From Clostridiales bacterium (lineage in GTDB: Bacteria; Bacillota; Clostridia; Oscillospirales; Oscillospiraceae): a stretch of 64,000 bases of DNA. Of the stretch, positions 30,502 to 39,720 are shown piece by piece. The first letter of the stretch is position 1; each line of letters opens with the position of its first letter. The stretch is from assembly GCA_021205695.1 (NCBI GenBank), contig JAJPXB010000008.1:57609-121608 (forward strand), read 5' to 3'. A program made the position numbers and the translations under genes. The notes beneath the pieces were generated by a model that did not search any database, was not told the DNA's origin, and saw only the letters and a program-made list of their open reading frames with translations.

Positions 30502-30827
30502 CCCTGGAGGAGCTGATCCGGGAGGGCGTGATCGCCGGTATCCCGGCCATCGACGTGGAGGACTGGACCCAGGGGGAGATCACCGAGCAGGTGCAGGCCT
30601 ACAGCGAGCGCCAGCGGCGGGAGGGGCAGCAGCGCTCCATCGTGGCGGCGCGGCAGGCAGAGCGCACCGGGCTCATGTTCTCCGGCAGTGGAAAGAAGCT
30701 CCCCGAGGTGTATGAGACGTTTCCCTTCTGGACGGAGGAGGAGATCAAGGCCCTCCAGGTAGAGAAGGTCAGAAACATTATGAACCGCTGGGCGGCCAGC
30801 GGCAGAAAAGGCGGTGAACAGCCATGA
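30486..30827 (+). CDS. Tail assembly chaperone, downstream (-1) frame
   Basis: About 113 residues (WLTLEELIREGVIAGIPAID... IMNRWAASGRKGGEQP) in the -1 frame after the G5A4 run, without a convincing own start. It should be expressed as a gpGT-like extension of the upstream protein. The run is not a perfect heptameric slippery site in the frame used, so the mechanism is uncertain. The tape measure gene overlaps its stop by ATGA. Confidence 0.65.
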   Translation, partial: GGKWLTLEELIREGVIAGIPAIDVEDWTQGEITEQVQAYSERQRREGQQRSIVAARQAERTGLMFSGSGKKLPEVYETFPFWTEEEIKALQVEKVRNIMNRWAASGRKGGEQP

Positions 30828-33800
30828 GCGCACAGACCGTGAAAGAGATTCGGGCAAAGTTTACCGCGGACCTGTCCGATTACCGGAAGAAAGTCCAGGA
30901 GGCCGGGCGGGTGAGCCAGAGCTTCCAGGACGAGATCACACGCATCCAGCAGACTATGCGGACCACCCGGAACGTCACCGACACGGAGATGAAGAAGGTC
31001 AGCTCCGCCCTCTCCGCCGCCGGGAAACGGGCGGAGCAGCTGGGGCGGCAGACGAAGAGCCTGCTCTCCGACGAGAGTGAGCTCACCCGGGCAGTGGAGG
31101 AGCAGGAAGGCGCCCTGGACCGGATGGAGGGGGAATACACCGACCTCCAGGGGACGGCGGGCCGTCTCAGCGACATCTTCGACCAGGTACAGGCGGCCAC
31201 GAAGGGGCTTGACCTCTCCACGCCTTTGCAGGCGCAGATCAGCGCAGCGGAGGCGGACATCGACCGGTACGCCGGAGAGATTGAGCGGCTTCAGCAGCTG
31301 ATGGAGCAGTCGAAAGCGGGGCACAACTCCATGCTCCAGATGGACGACGGGAGCATCGTCACCCTCCAGGAGGCCAACCAAAGGCTCCAGGAAATGATCT
31401 CCCTGTCCGACCAGGCGGCGGCCCGATACGAACGGCTGAGCCAGGCGGCCCAGGCGGTGGGCGCCGACAATATGCAGTATGCCTCCACCGCAGGGCTGAA
31501 ACAGCTTCAGACGGAGATCGGCAACGCCAACAGTAAGATGGAGAGCCTGGGCGTCAAGGCCGGGCAGACCTCCTCCCGGCTGCTGACCTATCAGCAGCGG
31601 CTGGACGAGGTGCGGAGCAGACAGCAGCAGACGGCCACGGCGACGGACAGCCTGGGGCAGCAGATCCGCAAGCTGGGGGCGCAGGCCTCCGGGAGCGGGC
31701 TCTCCGGGTTCAGCAGCGTCCTCTCCGGCCTGGGCGACCGGGTGAGGAACCTGGGCAGCATCGCCCTCGACGCGGCTAAGAGCGGCCTCGCCAATCTCTG
31801 GGACAAAATCAAGAGCATCGGCAGCAGCTCCAAGAGCTCCAGAAGCGGCCTGGAGGGGATGGTGAAGTCCATCCGGAATATCGGGGTCGTCTCTCTGGGG
31901 CTAAACGTGGCCAAGAGCCTGTTCGGGCAGCTGCGGAGCATCGTCTCCAGCTATGTGAGCGAGAACGAGGCGCTGAGCGACACGGTGACACAGCTGAAAA
32001 ACGGGCTGGGCAACGCCCTGGCTCCGGCCATCAACCTGGTGATCAACGCCGTGTCCAAGCTGCTGCCCTATATCATCAGCATCTCGGACGCCATCGCCAG
32101 CCTCATCACCAATCTGTTTGGCACGGGCTGGACGACGGTCTCCACCGGAGCCAGCTCCGCCTCAGATGCGGTGGACAGCGTCACCGACTCCACCAACGCC
32201 GCCACGGCAGCCCAGGAGGAATACAACCGGACGGTGGCCGGATTCGACCAGATCACCAAGCTGGACGACAACAGCAGCTCCGGCAGCTCGGGCGGCTCCG
32301 GCGGCGGGGCGACCACCTCCACCACGGACAGCACCAGCGGCATTGCGGCAGCGGCGTTGAGCTGGCTGGACGATCTGACGGCGGCGCTGTCGGATATGTG
32401 GGATGTGTGCAAGGACGCATGGGACAATGTGGGCTCCGTGGTCATGGAAAGCGCCCAGGCGGCGTGGGACGCCGTCAAGAGCGTGGTGCTGGATGTGGGC
32501 TCCACCATCTACGACGTGTGGACGGACGGCACGGGGCAGACCTATGTGGAATCCCTGCTGCTGTGGTTCGGCTCCCTGCTGGACATTGTGGCGTCCCTGG
32601 CGGGGACGTTCGACGAGGCGTGGAACCACGCCGGACAGGGGGAGAGCGTCATCTCCTCCCTCCTGACGGCGGCGACCAATGTGAACAATATGCTCACCTC
32701 CATCGGGACGGCCTTTGCCAATGTGTGGAACAACGGCACGGGGACCGAGGTGTGGTCGAACCTGCTGAACATCATCACCGATGTAAACAACATCGTGGGC
32801 AACCTGGCCTCCAGCTTTACAAAGGCATGGAACGAGGGAGAACGGGGCGAGGGCATCATCCAGGCCCTCATCGACCCCATCAACACGGTGCTGGGGTACA
32901 TTCAGAAGGCCACCTCCGCCACAGCGGAGTGGGCGGACAACCTGGACTTCGGGCCGCTGCTGACGGCGATCAAGGGCGTTCTGTCCGCCATCGACCCCAT
33001 CATCGACACCATCGGGGACGTGCTGGAGACCATCTGGGAGAACGTCATCCTCCCCCTGGGAAGCTGGCTGACGGAGGTCGGACTGCCCGACCTGCTGGCC
33101 GGTGTGCAGGGCTTCCTTGAGACAATCAGCGAAGATTTGACCATGCTGTGGGACTACGTCATCCTGCCCCTCTTTACCTGGCTGGAGGACATCGGGGTAT
33201 TTCAGGCAGTCTATGACGTGTTCATGGATCTCTGGGACGCCGTGGGCGGCTTTTTTACCGGCATATTTGACAGCGCCCAGACACTGTACAAGGTGTTTGA
33301 AACCATAAGCGCCTTTATCCAGACCCTCAGCAGCGTGAGCCTGTGGGACATCCTGACCGGCAGCGACGCCTGGGACGAGGCGTGGAGCAGCTTTGAGCTG
33401 GAGGTCTCCGCCATCTGGGCCGACGACGACGAGACTAGTGAGGTCGTGGACACGGTGACTGGCGGAGATCAGAGCATCGACGTCAGCGTAAACAGCAAAA
33501 TGGGCTCCGTGTGGAGCAGCAGCGCCTACGGTATGTTGATGGAGACAGAGGACAAAAGCCTCATGGTAACGGCCAACAGCAAGATGGGCTCCCAGTGGAG
33601 CAGCAGCGCTTACAAGGCCGCTACCGCAAGCGACATTATCGCCACCACCACAGAGAACATCAAGATGGGCAGCACCTGGAGCAGCAGCGCTTATAAGGCT
33701 GCTACCGCCACCAACAAGAGCGCCACCACCACGGAGAACATCAAGAAGGGCAGCACCTGGAGCAGCGAGGCCTACGGCGTGCTGTCCTCTGCGACTGCCA

Positions 33801-34201
33801 AGACGGTCACCATCAGCGCCACCATCGGCAAAAAGCTGACGCTGAAGCAGCTGGTGGATACCAGCAAAACGCTGCAGCTGAAGATCGCCGCCAACGGCTC
33901 CACCATCACCGGAGCGACTATGAGCGTAGCCGCCCGGGGCGGCATCGTCAGCGCCGCGACCCTGTTCGGGGGCAATCTCCTGGCAGGCGAGGCGGGGGCG
34001 GAGGCCATTGTTCCCCTGGAGAACCACACGGAATGGCTGGACATGGTGGCGGATCGGCTGAAAGAGAGCACCCAGAGCGGCGGCAACGGCCAGCCGGTGC
34101 AGATCATCGTCTATGTGGGCGGCGACAGACTGGTGGACAAGGTGGTGGACGGGGTCAACGCCATCACCACCCGGACGGGAAACTGCCCGATCTATGTGTG
34201 A
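30824..34201 (+). CDS. Tape measure protein
   Basis: The 1125-residue tail length protein. Its first 350 residues are coiled coil (KVQEAGRVSQSFQDEITRIQ and so on), with a hydrophobic membrane-inserting middle (AINLVINAVSKLLPYIISIS) and a C-terminal block of about four ~24-residue repeats with KMGSxWSSSAY. It ends with AGEAGAEAIVPLENHTEW, the usual tape-measure C-terminal motif. The predicted tail is roughly 1.5 Å per residue, about 170 nm. Confidence 0.95.
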   Translation: MSAQTVKEIRAKFTADLSDYRKKVQEAGRVSQSFQDEITRIQQTMRTTRNVTDTEMKKVSSALSAAGKRAEQLGRQTKSLLSDESELTRAVEEQEGALDRMEGEYTDLQGTAGRLSDIFDQVQAATKGLDLSTPLQAQISAAEADIDRYAGEIERLQQLMEQSKAGHNSMLQMDDGSIVTLQEANQRLQEMISLSDQAAARYERLSQAAQAVGADNMQYASTAGLKQLQTEIGNANSKMESLGVKAGQTSSRLLTYQQRLDEVRSRQQQTATATDSLGQQIRKLGAQASGSGLSGFSSVLSGLGDRVRNLGSIALDAAKSGLANLWDKIKSIGSSSKSSRSGLEGMVKSIRNIGVVSLGLNVAKSLFGQLRSIVSSYVSENEALSDTVTQLKNGLGNALAPAINLVINAVSKLLPYIISISDAIASLITNLFGTGWTTVSTGASSASDAVDSVTDSTNAATAAQEEYNRTVAGFDQITKLDDNSSSGSSGGSGGGATTSTTDSTSGIAAAALSWLDDLTAALSDMWDVCKDAWDNVGSVVMESAQAAWDAVKSVVLDVGSTIYDVWTDGTGQTYVESLLLWFGSLLDIVASLAGTFDEAWNHAGQGESVISSLLTAATNVNNMLTSIGTAFANVWNNGTGTEVWSNLLNIITDVNNIVGNLASSFTKAWNEGERGEGIIQALIDPINTVLGYIQKATSATAEWADNLDFGPLLTAIKGVLSAIDPIIDTIGDVLETIWENVILPLGSWLTEVGLPDLLAGVQGFLETISEDLTMLWDYVILPLFTWLEDIGVFQAVYDVFMDLWDAVGGFFTGIFDSAQTLYKVFETISAFIQTLSSVSLWDILTGSDAWDEAWSSFELEVSAIWADDDETSEVVDTVTGGDQSIDVSVNSKMGSVWSSSAYGMLMETEDKSLMVTANSKMGSQWSSSAYKAATASDIIATTTENIKMGSTWSSSAYKAATATNKSATTTENIKKGSTWSSEAYGVLSSATAKTVTISATIGKKLTLKQLVDTSKTLQLKIAANGSTITGATMSVAARGGIVSAATLFGGNLLAGEAGAEAIVPLENHTEWLDMVADRLKESTQSGGNGQPVQIIVYVGGDRLVDKVVDGVNAITTRTGNCPIYV

Positions 34202-34215
34202 GAGGAGCGTGAACC

Positions 34216-34599
34216 ATGACCAATGTGACCGTGACCGACCTGACCATCAACGGGGTGGCCATGCCTGACCCCGCCCTGGAGGGGCTGTCCATCTCACAGG
34301 AGAAGATCTGGTCGTCCGACACCGGGCGCTCCTCCTCCGGCAAGATGCTGGGCACCATCGTCGCCATCAAAACCACCGTGAAAATTAAGTGGCCCGTCCT
34401 GACCATGGCCCAGGCGAAGGTCATCGAGGCGGCGGTGAGCGACGAGGATAACCCCTTTGTGCCCATGAAATACACCGACATGACCGGGGAGACGGTGACG
34501 AAGACCGTCTATTTCGGCACGCCGTCCTACACCGTCTACTCCGGGGCGGATGATCTCCAGTGGGTGAAGGACGTGGAAGTGGAGGGGATCGAGCAATGA
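34216..34599 (+). CDS. Phage tail protein (DUF6711-like)
   Basis: A 127-residue protein between tape measure and tail hub, beginning MTNVTVTDLTINGVAMPDPA and ending WVKDVEVEGIEQ. Its beta-rich layout is common for baseplate-associated proteins in Clostridial phages. The next gene overlaps by ATGA. Confidence 0.7.
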   Translation: MTNVTVTDLTINGVAMPDPALEGLSISQEKIWSSDTGRSSSGKMLGTIVAIKTTVKIKWPVLTMAQAKVIEAAVSDEDNPFVPMKYTDMTGETVTKTVYFGTPSYTVYSGADDLQWVKDVEVEGIEQ

Positions 34600-35591
34600 G
34601 GAGCGTCAGCGACGGCTTTCTGGCCGCCTCCGGGCGGTACTATGCCCGGCTTGTCCTGGCGGACGGAACGGAGGTGGAGAGCGCCGACATCGTCTCCCTG
34701 ACCCTCACCGCCGCCTGTAACGGGGCCACCGACCGGCTGACCCTGGGGGCCTCTCCCGCCGCCAGTCTCACCGGGACGCTGGCGGGGAGCCGCACCGACC
34801 TGGAGGGGCAGCAGCTCTCCCTCTGGCTGGGGCGTATGGTCTCCGGCACGCTGGAGGAGTACCAGATGGGGGCGTTCACCGTCACCCAGGCAACGGTGAG
34901 CGACGGGGACACCACCACCCTCCTGGCCTACGACGCCAACAATGTGGAGATGGAGCGCACCACCTACGTCCCCGGCTCTGCGGCTACCGCCCGGACAGTA
35001 CTGGCAGAGATCTGTACACAGGCCGGGCTAACCCTGGGGGACACGGGGACGCTGGCAGATGCGGACGTGTCCGGGTACTCCCTGGAGGGCTTCACCTGCC
35101 GGGCCATGGCGGGATATATGGCGGCCCTTCTGGGAGGAAACGCCGTCATCGATGCTCAGGGGCAGCTGTGCGTTCGGTGGTTCGGAGATGCGGACGTGTC
35201 TCTGGGGCCGGACGAGTATTACAGCGGCGGTCTGAGCCTGGCGGCGAAGGACTGGAGCCTGGATATCCTGACCTGCTCCGTGACCACCACGGTCACAGAG
35301 ACTGCCACCGACGAGGACGGCAACACCACCACGGCAGAGACCAGCAACACCGAGACCCTGGCCTGGGGACTGGGCAGCACGGGGGTGGAGCTGTCCAACC
35401 CCTGGATGACCCAGGCGCAGCTGGCCCTCATCGGGGCGGACATCGGCGGCATGAGCTACCGGTCCGGGACGGTCTCTTGTCTGGGAGATCTCCGGATAGA
35501 GGCGGGAGACATCGTCACTGTCACCGACGGCAGCGGAAATCGCTATTCCGTGCCGGTGATGGAGCTGACCCTGACCTATGACGGGGGCTGA
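34596..35591 (+). CDS. Tail hub/spike protein, N-terminal part
   Basis: A 331-residue tail protein with hub-like beta domains (YYARLVLADGTEVESADIVS... MGAFTVTQATVSDGDTT). The sequence ends VPVMELTLTYDGG just after GGGGG at 35583-35587. In related phages such proteins usually run on with an LK-type linker into the fibre. Here the following fibre continues in the -1 frame, so it looks like the N-terminal part of one split protein. Confidence 0.78.
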   Translation: MRSVSDGFLAASGRYYARLVLADGTEVESADIVSLTLTAACNGATDRLTLGASPAASLTGTLAGSRTDLEGQQLSLWLGRMVSGTLEEYQMGAFTVTQATVSDGDTTTLLAYDANNVEMERTTYVPGSAATARTVLAEICTQAGLTLGDTGTLADADVSGYSLEGFTCRAMAGYMAALLGGNAVIDAQGQLCVRWFGDADVSLGPDEYYSGGLSLAAKDWSLDILTCSVTTTVTETATDEDGNTTTAETSNTETLAWGLGSTGVELSNPWMTQAQLALIGADIGGMSYRSGTVSCLGDLRIEAGDIVTVTDGSGNRYSVPVMELTLTYDGG

Positions 35592-38353
35592 AAGCGAGTA
35601 TTGCCGCCTACGCCCAGACGGAGAGCGACGGGGGCGGCTCGGGCAGCTCCGGGCCGCTGTCCGAATCGGTAAACAGCCTAAAGGTGACGGTGGCCAACAT
35701 CCAAAACCTGACGGCGGAAAACCTGGCGGTGACCAATGCGAAGATCGCCAATCTCTCGGCGGATTATGCAAGCCTGGAGACGGTGGTTGCAGGCAAGGCG
35801 GACATCGACGACCTGACCGCCGCAACCGCCCGGATCACCACGCTGGAGGCGGACGCCATCACCGTAAACACCCTGGCGGCAGAGGTGGCGAAGCTGGGCT
35901 ACCTGGAGGCGGATGAGCTGACCGCCGAAGTGGCGAAGCTGGGCTATCTGACGGCAGACGAGGCGGTGCTGACCTACGCCACCATTGAAAATCTGAGCGC
36001 CGCGAACCTGAACATCACCGACCTGACCGCCGAGGTGGCCAATATCAACACCGTGCTGGCGGGCAGCATCGGCACGGGCACATTACAGACCGTCCACCTC
36101 ACCAGCGCAAACGTGGTCATCGACGACGCCATCATCACCTCCGCCATGATTGCCAGCGTAACAGCGGACAAAATCACCTCCGGGACGATTTACACCGACA
36201 AGGTCACAATCCAGTCGGAGAGCGGCAACCTGTACATCACGGACAACACCATCCAGATACAGGACGCAAACAGCGTTGCGCGGGTGCAAATCGGCGAGGA
36301 CGCAACCGGAGACTACAACCTGTACCTGTGGGACAGCTCCGGCAATCTGCTGTGGGACGCTGGGGGCCTGTACGCTGCCGGTATCCATGATGGCATCATC
36401 AAGGATGTGGCAATCGCCGACGACGCCAACATCAACCAATCCAAAATCGACATGGCTTCCGTGGCGGAACGGCTGAACTCGGACGGCAGCCTTGTGGTGG
36501 ACGCGGCGCAGGTCACGATCGACAACACCACCCTGGACTATAAGCTGACCACCATCACCGACAACACCGAGGCGGCGACGACAGCGGCGGCAGAGGCCCA
36601 GGCGGCAGCGATTGCAGCCCAGGCCACTGCGGATGATGCAGCCAGCGCGGCGGCCACAGCGGCCGCAGATGCGGCAAACGCGCAGTCTACGGCAGACAGC
36701 GCGGCTACTGCGGCGGCCAATGCACAGGCGGACGCCACGGCGGCCCAAAATGCGGCAGATGCAGCCCAGGCTACGGCAGACCAGGCGGCCAGCGACCTGA
36801 CCCAGGCCCAGGCAGACCTACAGACCGCGCTGGACAATTATACCGCCCTGGCTGCCCAGGCCGACGCCACAGATGAGGAGCTGGCAGCAGCGCAGAAGGC
36901 GATCGAGGACGCCCAGGAGGCGCTGACCACGGCCCAGAGCACCGCCGACAGTGCGGCCAGCGCGGCGGCAGCGGCCCAGACTGCGGCGGATGCGGCCCAA
37001 TCCGCAGCAGATGCTGCCCAGGCGGACGCCGACAGCGCCGCCGCTGCGGCGGCAGCGGCCCAGAGCACGGCAGATGTGGCGAACGAAACTGCGAGCGAGG
37101 CCCAGGCCACTGCGGACGCCGCGGCCGAGGCGGCGGCAGCGCTGGAGACCCGCACCACAACCCTGGAGACCGAGCTAGCAGTTGTGCAGGGGCAAATCAC
37201 GGCCAAGGTCTGGCAGACGGACATTGACACCGCCGTGGACACGCTGAACGGCTCCATCACCACCCTGTCCGACCAGTACAGCACCCTCACCCTGACGGTG
37301 GACGACATCACTGCCGAGGTGGGCAGCCTGACCACGACGGTCAACGGCGACGGAGAGACGACGGGACTTGTCAGCAGGGTGACCACGCTGGAGACCACGT
37401 CGGACGGGCTGATCTCCCGGGTGAGCCAGACGGAGAGCGATGTCTCGGGCAACACCGCCGACATCACCTCCCTGTCCAGCGAGCTGACCCAGCTGGCCGA
37501 CAGCATTGCCCTGTGCGTGACCACAGACGCGGATACCGGCTATTTGCGGCTTGGCGCCGGGGACGACGGGACGGTGAAGTTCACTGTGGACACGGATAAT
37601 CTGACCATCGATGAGGATGGCAACGTGTCCATGGCGGGCAAGGTGACGGCTACCAGCGGCACCATCGGCGGATGGACGATCGGCAGCACAATGCTGTCAG
37701 CGTCAGTCGTCATCGATGGCTCCACGTACAAATACTATCTCCAGGCGGCGGATTACGACAGCAACTATTCGGCGTTTGGTATCATGTGCACAGATTCCGA
37801 CGGCACAGTGTCTTATCCGTTCCGGGTGGGGTATTCCGGCGCCATCAATGCACGGCAGCTTTTGGCCAGCTACCGTATAGCCGCCGGCAGTAGCTCCAGT
37901 ATGATGGACGGAACGCCCGGCGTGGTGCTAACTGCGGACGGAGAAATTGCCCTGAAAAGCGACGGAAGCGCGACGATCTCGTTCTATCCCAGCGGCTCGA
38001 CCAGCAGCCCCGCCACGATCAAGGCATCCAGCAGCGGATTTACGATCAACAGCGCGGTCACCGTCTCCGGCAACGGGGCGTTCAGCGGCAGCCTGTCCAC
38101 CTACGGCTACACGGTGCCGCGGATCCTAGCAGGACGGGTGTCACTGACATTGTCCGCCACCTGCGGCACGTCCAGTGTGACATTTAGCACGGCGTTCCCC
38201 GGCGCGCCAACTGTAGTTATCTCCCCGCAGCACTCAAGCACGACAACTATCACAGCTCGCGTGTACTCATCCAGCGCATCGTCATTTACATTCTACTATA
38301 CGACTTCGTCCACGGGTGGCACAGTGACTTTCCATTGGATTGCGATGTATTAA
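35582..38353 (+). CDS. Tail fibre protein, C-terminal part of split tail gene
   Basis: An open frame of about 920 residues with no clear start before GTG 35684 and no good ribosome site. It begins LKASIAAYAQTESDGG directly beyond the previous stop. The middle is a long Ala/Asp-rich coiled coil (AAATAAADAANAQSTADSAA...), typical of trimeric fibres. It ends in a receptor-binding-like domain (TFYYTTSSTGGTVTFHWIAMY). Either frameshift expression or a 1-bp indel in the G run joins it to the upstream gene. Confidence 0.8.
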   Translation, partial: RGLKASIAAYAQTESDGGGSGSSGPLSESVNSLKVTVANIQNLTAENLAVTNAKIANLSADYASLETVVAGKADIDDLTAATARITTLEADAITVNTLAAEVAKLGYLEADELTAEVAKLGYLTADEAVLTYATIENLSAANLNITDLTAEVANINTVLAGSIGTGTLQTVHLTSANVVIDDAIITSAMIASVTADKITSGTIYTDKVTIQSESGNLYITDNTIQIQDANSVARVQIGEDATGDYNLYLWDSSGNLLWDAGGLYAAGIHDGIIKDVAIADDANINQSKIDMASVAERLNSDGSLVVDAAQVTIDNTTLDYKLTTITDNTEAATTAAAEAQAAAIAAQATADDAASAAATAAADAANAQSTADSAATAAANAQADATAAQNAADAAQATADQAASDLTQAQADLQTALDNYTALAAQADATDEELAAAQKAIEDAQEALTTAQSTADSAASAAAAAQTAADAAQSAADAAQADADSAAAAAAAAQSTADVANETASEAQATADAAAEAAAALETRTTTLETELAVVQGQITAKVWQTDIDTAVDTLNGSITTLSDQYSTLTLTVDDITAEVGSLTTTVNGDGETTGLVSRVTTLETTSDGLISRVSQTESDVSGNTADITSLSSELTQLADSIALCVTTDADTGYLRLGAGDDGTVKFTVDTDNLTIDEDGNVSMAGKVTATSGTIGGWTIGSTMLSASVVIDGSTYKYYLQAADYDSNYSAFGIMCTDSDGTVSYPFRVGYSGAINARQLLASYRIAAGSSSSMMDGTPGVVLTADGEIALKSDGSATISFYPSGSTSSPATIKASSSGFTINSAVTVSGNGAFSGSLSTYGYTVPRILAGRVSLTLSATCGTSSVTFSTAFPGAPTVVISPQHSSTTTITARVYSSSASSFTFYYTTSSTGGTVTFHWIAMY

Positions 38354-38366
38354 GGGGGAAATCAAT

Positions 38367-38837
38367 ATGTACGATAGTTTGTGGCAAATCATCACCGCCG
38401 GGGACTACACCCTGACGGACATTGTATACAAAATAAACGTATTTTGGGCCCAAGGGCAACTCTCGGAGAGTGAGAAAAATGACCTTATTGCCCTGGCGCA
38501 AAGCAACATCTCAACCGACCAGGAAAAGCCGGAACTGGAGGCTACCGTGACCAGCCTTGCAGAGCGGGTGTCTGCGCTGGAAGAGGCTGTGGCAGCTTTG
38601 CAGGGCAGCTCCAGTGGGGGCGACGGAGACTCCGGCGGCTCCGGTGACACCGGCGGTTATGAGGAATGGACAGCATGGGATGGCGTCAGCGATAAGTATC
38701 AGTATGGCGCTATCGTCAGCCACAACGGGACGCTGTGGATCTCCACTTATAGCGGTCAAAACGTTTGGGAGCCCGGTGCTGTCGGCACGGAAACTCTTTG
38801 GCAGGAATACACCGAAGGCACAGAAAGCGAGGGTTAA
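38367..38837 (+). CDS. Tail-associated protein with carbohydrate-binding module
   Basis: A 156-residue protein. The N-terminus (YDSLWQIITAGDYTLTDIVY) is a short helical domain common after fibres. The C-terminus has WDGVSDKYQYGAIVSHNGTLWISTYSGQNVWEPG, matching CBM5/12-type chitin/carbohydrate-binding modules. It probably binds host surface glycans. AAGGGGG lies 9 nt before ATG 38367. Confidence 0.82.
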   Translation: MYDSLWQIITAGDYTLTDIVYKINVFWAQGQLSESEKNDLIALAQSNISTDQEKPELEATVTSLAERVSALEEAVAALQGSSSGGDGDSGGSGDTGGYEEWTAWDGVSDKYQYGAIVSHNGTLWISTYSGQNVWEPGAVGTETLWQEYTEGTESEG

Positions 38838-38840
38838 ACC

Positions 38841-39047
38841 ATGGGAATCAACGGCGCGACGAATCAGTTTTTGGACAGTCTGACCCGGCTCATCAACGGA
38901 AGCGGCCTGCCGCCCGCCAACGTCCGGCTCTGTCTGGATGTGGCCCGGCTTCAGGTGGTGAGCCTGGAGCAGCAGGCCATCGTCCAGGAACAGGCCCGGG
39001 AGGCGGCGAAGGCCAAAGACAAGGCGGAGGGCAAGGCAGATGAGTGA
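38841..39047 (+). CDS. Small tail-end phage protein
   Basis: A 68-residue protein, MGINGATNQFLDSLTRLING..., with a charged AREAAKAKDKAEGKADE tail. It overlaps the next gene. Function unknown; position between fibre and lysis genes is constant in this phage type. Confidence 0.65.
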   Translation: MGINGATNQFLDSLTRLINGSGLPPANVRLCLDVARLQVVSLEQQAIVQEQAREAAKAKDKAEGKADE

Positions 39048-39315
39048 GACAGTGCTGGCGAGCCTCATTTCCGCTTTGGCAGCCATCCTGGTCTGCATGG
39101 TTAACAACTGGTTCCAGCAGTCCGCCCAGCGGAAACAGGCGGACAAGACCACCGCCCTCATCACCTACCGGCTGGAAGAGCTGGAAAAGAAGGTCGGCAA
39201 GCACAATGAAGTCATCGAACGTACTTACAAGCTGGAGCAGCACGAAGCAGTGGTGGACGAACAAATCAAGGTCGCCAATCACCGGATCGAGGATTTAGAG
39301 CAGGCGGGAAAGTGA
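39040..39315 (+). CDS. Holin-associated one-TM protein
   Basis: A 91-residue protein with one N-terminal membrane helix (VLASLISALAAILVCMV) and a coiled-coil tail (LEELEKKVGKHNEVIERTY). It resembles XhlA-like or Rz-like lysis accessories and lies just before the holin. Confidence 0.7.
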   Translation: MSETVLASLISALAAILVCMVNNWFQQSAQRKQADKTTALITYRLEELEKKVGKHNEVIERTYKLEQHEAVVDEQIKVANHRIEDLEQAGK

Positions 39316-39412
39316 AATCAGCGGGGCATTTAGTGAAATCATTTCACTTGTTGACTTCACTTCTTCACTTGTTACCCACAAATTTACATTATCAGAAAGG
39401 AAAGTGTAAAGT
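39316..39412. other. AT-rich spacer with TTCACTT repeats
   Basis: Three TTCACTT motifs (two within TTCACTTGTT) and an inverted repeat TAGTGAAATCATTTCACT precede the holin. There is no gene. It may regulate lysis. Confidence 0.4.
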
Positions 39413-39628
39413 ATGAACACCATTATCGAGAGAATCACCAACAGCGCATGGCTCAAATCCGCTGGCGTGCGAGCCGTTAAGACAATGGCGGAAACGGCAA
39501 TCGCCACGATCGGCACCAGCGCCGTACTCAGCGATGTAGACTGGGCGGTCGTTGCCAGTGCGACCGCGCTTTCCGGGCTTTTGTCCATGCTCGTTTCGGT
39601 CGCCGGTCTGCCGGAGGTAGAAGAGTGA
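39413..39628 (+). CDS. Phage holin
   Basis: A 71-residue protein with two predicted membrane helices (about residues 22-40 and 46-65) separated by a short polar turn, resembling r1t-type holins. GAAAGGAAA precedes ATG 39413. It would open the membrane for the GH25 lysin. Confidence 0.85.
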   Translation: MNTIIERITNSAWLKSAGVRAVKTMAETAIATIGTSAVLSDVDWAVVASATALSGLLSMLVSVAGLPEVEE

Positions 39629-39720
39629 AGCGGCTCCTGCAAATGCTTATGGCCCTCCTGCTGATTGCGGCGGGAGGGGCCGTGTGTGACCCGTATATGG
39701 ACGGAGGGGAAACAGAATGA
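39625..39720 (+). CDS. Small secreted/membrane peptide before lysin
   Basis: A 31-residue peptide, MKRLLQMLMALLLIAAGGAV..., with a signal-like hydrophobic core followed by a Cys. GTG start overlaps the holin stop; its own stop overlaps the lysin ATG. It might be a lysis accessory (Rz1-like). No family recognised. Confidence 0.5.
   Translation: MKRLLQMLMALLLIAAGGAVCDPYMDGGETE

Noticed and set aside
32162..34027. 621-codon minus-strand open frame opposite the tape measure
   Set aside because: Low-complexity shadow; the plus-strand gene is in order and overlap with its neighbours.
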